Part shown: positions 24,501 to 27,589 of the stretch, piece after piece | Layout of the letters: the number at the start of each line of letters is the position of its first letter | How positions within the stretch are numbered: the stretch's first letter is position 1 | Position numbers and translations under genes: made by a program | The notes under the pieces: model-generated | The model's database searches: none | What the model saw: only the letters and a program-made list of their open reading frames with translations | Told to the model about the DNA's origin: nothing | Virus record (IMG/VR): IMGVR_UViG_3300047374_000133 | Coordinates: 1-27,589 of that record | Origin: a virus | Direction: 5' to 3' (one strand) | DNA length: 27,589 nucleotides

Positions 24501-27500
24501 CACCCGGGTATTTAGCTTCTGGCACTAATGGTGTCTACCTTAGTGACAGTAGTGGTAATGCAAGGATTATGTTTGAACATACTGGTAACGTAGGTATAGG
24601 TACTACTAGTCCAAGTGAAAAGCTTCATGTAGACGGTAATGCTATTGTATCTGGAATTGGAATAGGAACTTCGACTCTATATTCTAACTCAATAAACATA
24701 ACAAACTCCGGTACGCTGCGTATTGGTAACACAGAATTCCTGTCTAAATCAAGTAATGACTTATCTATATATCAACAAAAAATAAACGTAACATCAGCCG
24801 GCAACGTAGGAGTTGGTACTACTAGTCCTGCAGAAAAGCTAACAGTTTCAGGTGATGCTAATATTACAGGTAAGCTAGCGGTAGGTTCTTCTGCGGCTCA
24901 CCCATCATTCGCTTTTTACAACCAGCTAAATGCTTATTTTAACGGAGCTGTTACAATAGACGATACGTTAACCCAGTCAGGTGGTGGAACCTCAAGCTTC
25001 TCAGGCAACGTTGGTATAGGAACGACTAGTCCTGCTAATAAACTAACAGTAAGAACAAGTACAATTAATGACGGATTATATTTAGAAACTTCTCAACCTG
25101 TTACGTATGGAAAAATATACAATAGTAATTCAGAGTCTTTTCCTGTAGGAAATCTAAACTTAGCATACGGCACTAATAGTACCGCTATAATCCAAGCATT
25201 AAGTAATAGAATGTCTTTAAAAGGAGGCTACACTACTGGAGGTCAAATATCTTTCTTATCTGCTTCTACAGAGATAATGAGAATGACATCTACTGGTTTA
25301 GGTATTGGTACTACAAGTCCCTCTCAAACTTTATCTGTAGAAGGTAATATTGAGCTCGGAACTGGCGGGTACATATATGGAGACACTACAACACCTTACC
25401 TTAGATTAAATAATGCAGCAGGCGCGTTTTTAGGATACAGTACTTCTTATGTTACAGTTGGCGGTCCAACAACTGTAGTCGACGCCGGGACATATGTAGC
25501 AAGATTTAGAAGCAATAAAGTAATATTTACTCAACCTTTATTTGTAGGTACATCTAATATTAATGACACGCCTACTGCTGAACTTCAAGTTAAAGGAGCT
25601 GGAACAACATCTGCAACAACAGCTCTATTAGTACAAAACTCTGCAACAACTGAATTATTTAGAGTTAGGGACGATGGTAGCGTGTATGGAATAGGCGCTG
25701 GAGGTGTAGACACAAACGCTGCCTATGGTAAAGATGCTTTAATAAGCAACACTACAGGTTCAAATAATGTTGCAGTAGGTGCAGCATCATTATATACTAA
25801 TACTATAGGTGCTAATAATACATCGGTAGGAAGACTTGCTATATTTAGTAATTCTACAGGTTCTAATAATACATCGATTGGAATGCAATCCTTGTATAAT
25901 AACACTACAGCGAATAATAATTCAGCATTAGGTTTTCAAGCGTTATATAGTAATCAAACAGGTGGTAATAACGTAGCTATAGGATATGCTGCATTGTTTA
26001 CAAATGTAACGGGTAATAATAATATAGCAATAGGTGTAGAAGCGTTAATAAACTCTACAGCAGCTAATAATACAGCTATAGGATATCAAGCATTGTTAAG
26101 TAATACTACAGGTACATCTAACGTTGCACTTGGATTACAATCATTAAAAATTAATACAACAGGAAGTAATAATGTTGCGTTAGGTTATCAATCTTTACAT
26201 ATTAACTTAGCATCTAATAATACAGCTGTAGGTCATCAAACATTATTAGACAATACAACAGGAGCTAATTTAGTTGCTTTAGGTTATAGGGCATTATATA
26301 ATAATACTACAGGTTCAAACAATACTGCATTAGGTCATCTGTCATTGTTTGATAACACTACAGGTTCAAGTAATGTAGCAATTGGAACGTCAACATTAGA
26401 AAACAACACAGCATCTAGAAATACAGCAGTAGGATATGCTGCAATGTTTGCTAACATTACAGGTACCTTTAATGTAGCTCTAGGTTATCACGCATTAAGA
26501 GATAACACAGCATCTAACAACACAGCAGTTGGTAATGAAGCATTAAAAGATAATACTACAGGTGCACAAAATGTAGGGTTAGGTTCTTATGCTTTAGCAA
26601 ATAATACTACAGCAGGATTTAACACAGCAGTTGGTGTAAGTGCAATGTTTATTAACACTACAGGTGCAGGAAATGTAGCTTTAGGTTATCAATCGTTATA
26701 TTCAAATACTACCTCAAATGATAATACCGCGATAGGTTCACTTGCATTGCGTAATAATACAATAGGAGCAAATAATACAGCAGTAGGTAGACAATCATTA
26801 AATTTAAATACTACAGGTAATTTTAACACCGCATTAGGTCGTACATCATTATATGTAAATACTACAGGTTCTTATAATACTGCAGTTGGTAATGATTCCT
26901 TAAGAAACAACACAGCATCAAATCTTACAGCAGTAGGTTTTGAAGCATTAAAAAGTAATACAACAGGTTATGCAAACGTAGCTTTAGGAGATAGAGCATT
27001 ACGAGATAATACAACAGGTTTTGCTAATATTGCAGTAGGTCAATTAACTTTAGTATCCAATACAGGTTCTAATAATACTGCTGTAGGTAATAATGCAATG
27101 CTTACAAATACATCAGGAGCAAGTAACGTAGCGTTAGGTGTTGAATCATTAAGACAAAATACAACAGGTAATAGTAACATAGCTGTCGGTAGACGAGCAT
27201 TAAGAAACAACACAGCAAATAATAATGTTGCTATTGGTTTCCAAGCAGCGTTTAGTAACACTACAGGTACAAGTAACGTAGCAGTAGGTCACGAAGCATT
27301 ATATAATAACACAGTATCTAATAATACAGCACTAGGTTATCAAGCAGGATATGAAACAGGAAATTTAACCGGCACTAGTAATACTTTTTTAGGATATAAT
27401 GCATCTTACGGAACAGCTACCACGATTACAAACTCTACAGCGGTAGGAGCAAACGTTACATTGACTAATTCAAACACAGTTATATTAGGTAATAATGCAA

Positions 27501-27589
27501 ACGTAGGTATAGGGACGACTAGTCCAAGTAAAAAATTGCACGTTGCTGGTTCTTTCAAGGTTACTAGCGAAAGTGTTTTTGAAGGATAT
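21569..27589 (+). CDS. Giant repetitive tail fibre, 3' end beyond window (at least 2007 aa)
   Basis: Starts 12 nt after the previous stop at MAIRFFNDQDV and has no stop to the right edge, so it is incomplete. Residues 40-1390 carry 14 of the 15 NVGIGTTSP-type repeats separated by variable 50-100-residue modules; residues about 630-875 contain a cyanophage-like IYHDGSNSYI segment and a FQGTWDAATNTPTL module. Residues 1394-1929 are about 32 units of a 16/17-residue NTTGSNNVALGYQSL repeat, a YadA-like beta roll. A final NVGIGTTSP at about 1978 probably precedes a C-terminal (possibly peptidase S74) chaperone past the edge. It is Cys-free and would be a trimeric adhesin for receptor binding. Confidence 0.9.
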   Translation, partial: MAIRFFNDQDVFGNATIEGILQVGPVGDGLKVDNSSNDYNVGIGTASPSAKIHVAGKAIIQTSGTATAHSDTDLLIANSTAASSTSQIQILSGVSGSSNLYFSDTAAYSVGGIQYDHTNNKMTLRVAAGSKMTILSSGNVGIGTSSPSQKLHIFNAGYPQMALESNGGTWQVGVSTGNDLAFRRGTSGSNYPLWLDSSDNVGVGTTSPSQKLDVAGNIKSNGEFQIFTGTTDIGQISNSSGALNIQGTSTRDVSLGSDTNPQSIFIEGTNGNVGIGTTSPSEKLEVAGAVGNFKTTGHQIFLTRNGNNEIYAVGASSVLALGQNGSEKMRIHSNGNVGIGTINPPYKLTVAGDTYVFNANLHLNSGYGIVNAGNTSHKIGFPSLGNFAFENVNVGIGTTSPDNILHIVKDQGGVSSALKLENKAGADDTGFDIDFKLASSGLSAKIGAIRTNSPGAGDTDMFFSTSTNGVTTTEAMRIDSAGNVGIGTTNPGYKLEISDDTDTTVNLLRLRNADSLYSQTWDFQLDTGKHLVVTGASGSGGIVLKPGSAGLNVTSTSAAQIFLNSATGNDSVLNFRENSSQKGKIGYDTSLSGIALVAGSGAFSSADMVVLDSGNVGIGTTSPGVKLDVTGQIRASSGLEISGGNINLVDNSRIRLGSSVDFQIYHDGSNSYIADTGTGTLNISSNQINLNASNGENGIQINENADVKIRYDNSVKLQTTSTGVSVTGTATATTFSGDLNGTINTATTAVTKANATNDTTVATTAFVQNLIGTIPAGLVFQGTWDAATNTPTLTSGSGTTGHFYIVSTDGSTNLDGITDWKVGDWAVFVEQGATDAWEKVDNSSVLDGSGTGQKVALWSGSGTSNTLTDAPITVSGNNVGIGTTSPTSPLHVVNTVGGWSAYINNDVGTGTQSGLLLDAGSSSSDFAMYVRNAAGSSDLFSIKGNGNVGIGTTNPGAKLDVKVSSANLTNVIKFGDATPGYLASGTNGVYLSDSSGNARIMFEHTGNVGIGTTSPSEKLHVDGNAIVSGIGIGTSTLYSNSINITNSGTLRIGNTEFLSKSSNDLSIYQQKINVTSAGNVGVGTTSPAEKLTVSGDANITGKLAVGSSAAHPSFAFYNQLNAYFNGAVTIDDTLTQSGGGTSSFSGNVGIGTTSPANKLTVRTSTINDGLYLETSQPVTYGKIYNSNSESFPVGNLNLAYGTNSTAIIQALSNRMSLKGGYTTGGQISFLSASTEIMRMTSTGLGIGTTSPSQTLSVEGNIELGTGGYIYGDTTTPYLRLNNAAGAFLGYSTSYVTVGGPTTVVDAGTYVARFRSNKVIFTQPLFVGTSNINDTPTAELQVKGAGTTSATTALLVQNSATTELFRVRDDGSVYGIGAGGVDTNAAYGKDALISNTTGSNNVAVGAASLYTNTIGANNTSVGRLAIFSNSTGSNNTSIGMQSLYNNTTANNNSALGFQALYSNQTGGNNVAIGYAALFTNVTGNNNIAIGVEALINSTAANNTAIGYQALLSNTTGTSNVALGLQSLKINTTGSNNVALGYQSLHINLASNNTAVGHQTLLDNTTGANLVALGYRALYNNTTGSNNTALGHLSLFDNTTGSSNVAIGTSTLENNTASRNTAVGYAAMFANITGTFNVALGYHALRDNTASNNTAVGNEALKDNTTGAQNVGLGSYALANNTTAGFNTAVGVSAMFINTTGAGNVALGYQSLYSNTTSNDNTAIGSLALRNNTIGANNTAVGRQSLNLNTTGNFNTALGRTSLYVNTTGSYNTAVGNDSLRNNTASNLTAVGFEALKSNTTGYANVALGDRALRDNTTGFANIAVGQLTLVSNTGSNNTAVGNNAMLTNTSGASNVALGVESLRQNTTGNSNIAVGRRALRNNTANNNVAIGFQAAFSNTTGTSNVAVGHEALYNNTVSNNTALGYQAGYETGNLTGTSNTFLGYNASYGTATTITNSTAVGANVTLTNSNTVILGNNANVGIGTTSPSKKLHVAGSFKVTSESVFEGY
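21686..27550 (+). repeat. Dispersed AACGTAGGTATAGGTAC-ACTAGTCC repeats (15 copies)
   Basis: Copies of the NVGIGTTSP-encoding element begin at 21686, 21983, 22166, 22382, 22574, 22745, 23015, 23411, 24200, 24407, 24587, 24803, 25007, about 25298 and 27500. Most have AACGTAGG and ACTAGTCC, more conserved than the protein alone needs. The span given encloses the whole set. Confidence 0.8.
25748..27355 (+). repeat. Tandem 48/51-nt repeat array in the fibre gene
   Basis: About 32 in-frame units. The 51-nt units encode NTTGxxNVALGYxxLxx and seven or eight 48-nt units encode NTASNNTAVGxxxLxx. The units are divergent at DNA level but keep the N-T-T-G and A-x-G anchors. There are no indels that break the frame. 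Confidence 0.9.

Noticed and set aside
22666-27261. Minus-strand frames in the fibre gene
   Set aside because: They are antisense shadows of repetitive codons, with Pro/Leu/Ala-rich low-complexity translations and no start signals.
25748-27355. CRISPR-like array
   Set aside because: The 48/51-nt periodicity is in frame with one long ORF and every unit encodes the same motif; there are no conserved repeats with unique spacers.
19925-27589. A diversity-generating retroelement acting on the fibre
   Set aside because: No reverse transcriptase, Avd or template repeat is in the window; the variable parts look like module exchange rather than adenine mutagenesis.
1-27589. A temperate lifestyle or integration site
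   Set aside because: No integrase, repressor or attachment-like repeat is visible here; only late-type genes occur, so nothing can be concluded.

Overview
The window looks like one contiguous late (packaging, head, tail and fibre) region of a lytic tailed phage (Caudoviricetes). Every supported gene is on the + strand, genes are tightly packed with many ATGA-type or short overlaps, and the DNA is AT-rich. The host is probably a member of Bacteroidota, most likely a marine flavobacterium. Shine-Dalgarno sites are nearly absent, several highly expressed genes begin directly after AAAAATT-ATG, and one promoter candidate carries TAnnTTTG, the Bacteroidota -7 element. A HU/IHF-like protein, a PD-(D/E)XK nuclease, a GroES-like protein and very large TerL and portal proteins recall crAss-like and other large flavobacterial phages. 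No database search was possible, so the family is not settled.

Layout. 1-293: no convincing gene, with G-tract pairs and a promoter-like box. 294-2398: small genes, including four very Lys-rich basic proteins resembling small families shared by marine phages and large eukaryotic DNA viruses, plus a beta-rich probable virion protein. 2466-6241: a small helical protein, an amidase endolysin with a peptidoglycan-binding domain, a conserved small protein, a HU/IHF-like protein, a Cys-rich putative zinc protein, a PD-(D/E)XK nuclease and a conserved unknown next to the packaging genes. 6243-14651: a micro-ORF, GroES-like co-chaperonin, TerL, portal, acidic scaffold candidate and major capsid protein, closed by a strong terminator. 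14721-19920: small putative head protein, unknown structural protein, head-tail adaptor candidate, Dps/ferritin-like protein, abundant tail (tube) candidate with its own promoter and terminator, and several Cys-rich small proteins. 19925-27589: a 543-aa fibre and a giant fibre gene that is still open at the right edge (2007 codons, no stop).

Together these genes would build and fill the capsid (scaffold, capsid, portal, TerL, perhaps GroES for folding), join it to a tail, and mount adhesive fibres; the amidase would serve lysis. The most unusual elements are the giant fibre, with 15 copies of an NVGIGTTSP-type module boundary and about 32 copies of a 16/17-residue beta-roll repeat in two unit types; a Dps-like protein in the head-tail module keeping four of five ferroxidase ligand positions at the canonical spacing; a scaffold candidate carrying the same TNNIFK peptide near both ends; a lambda-like deviant Walker A in TerL; and a block of Cys-rich connector and tail proteins between a Cys-free capsid protein and Cys-free fibres.
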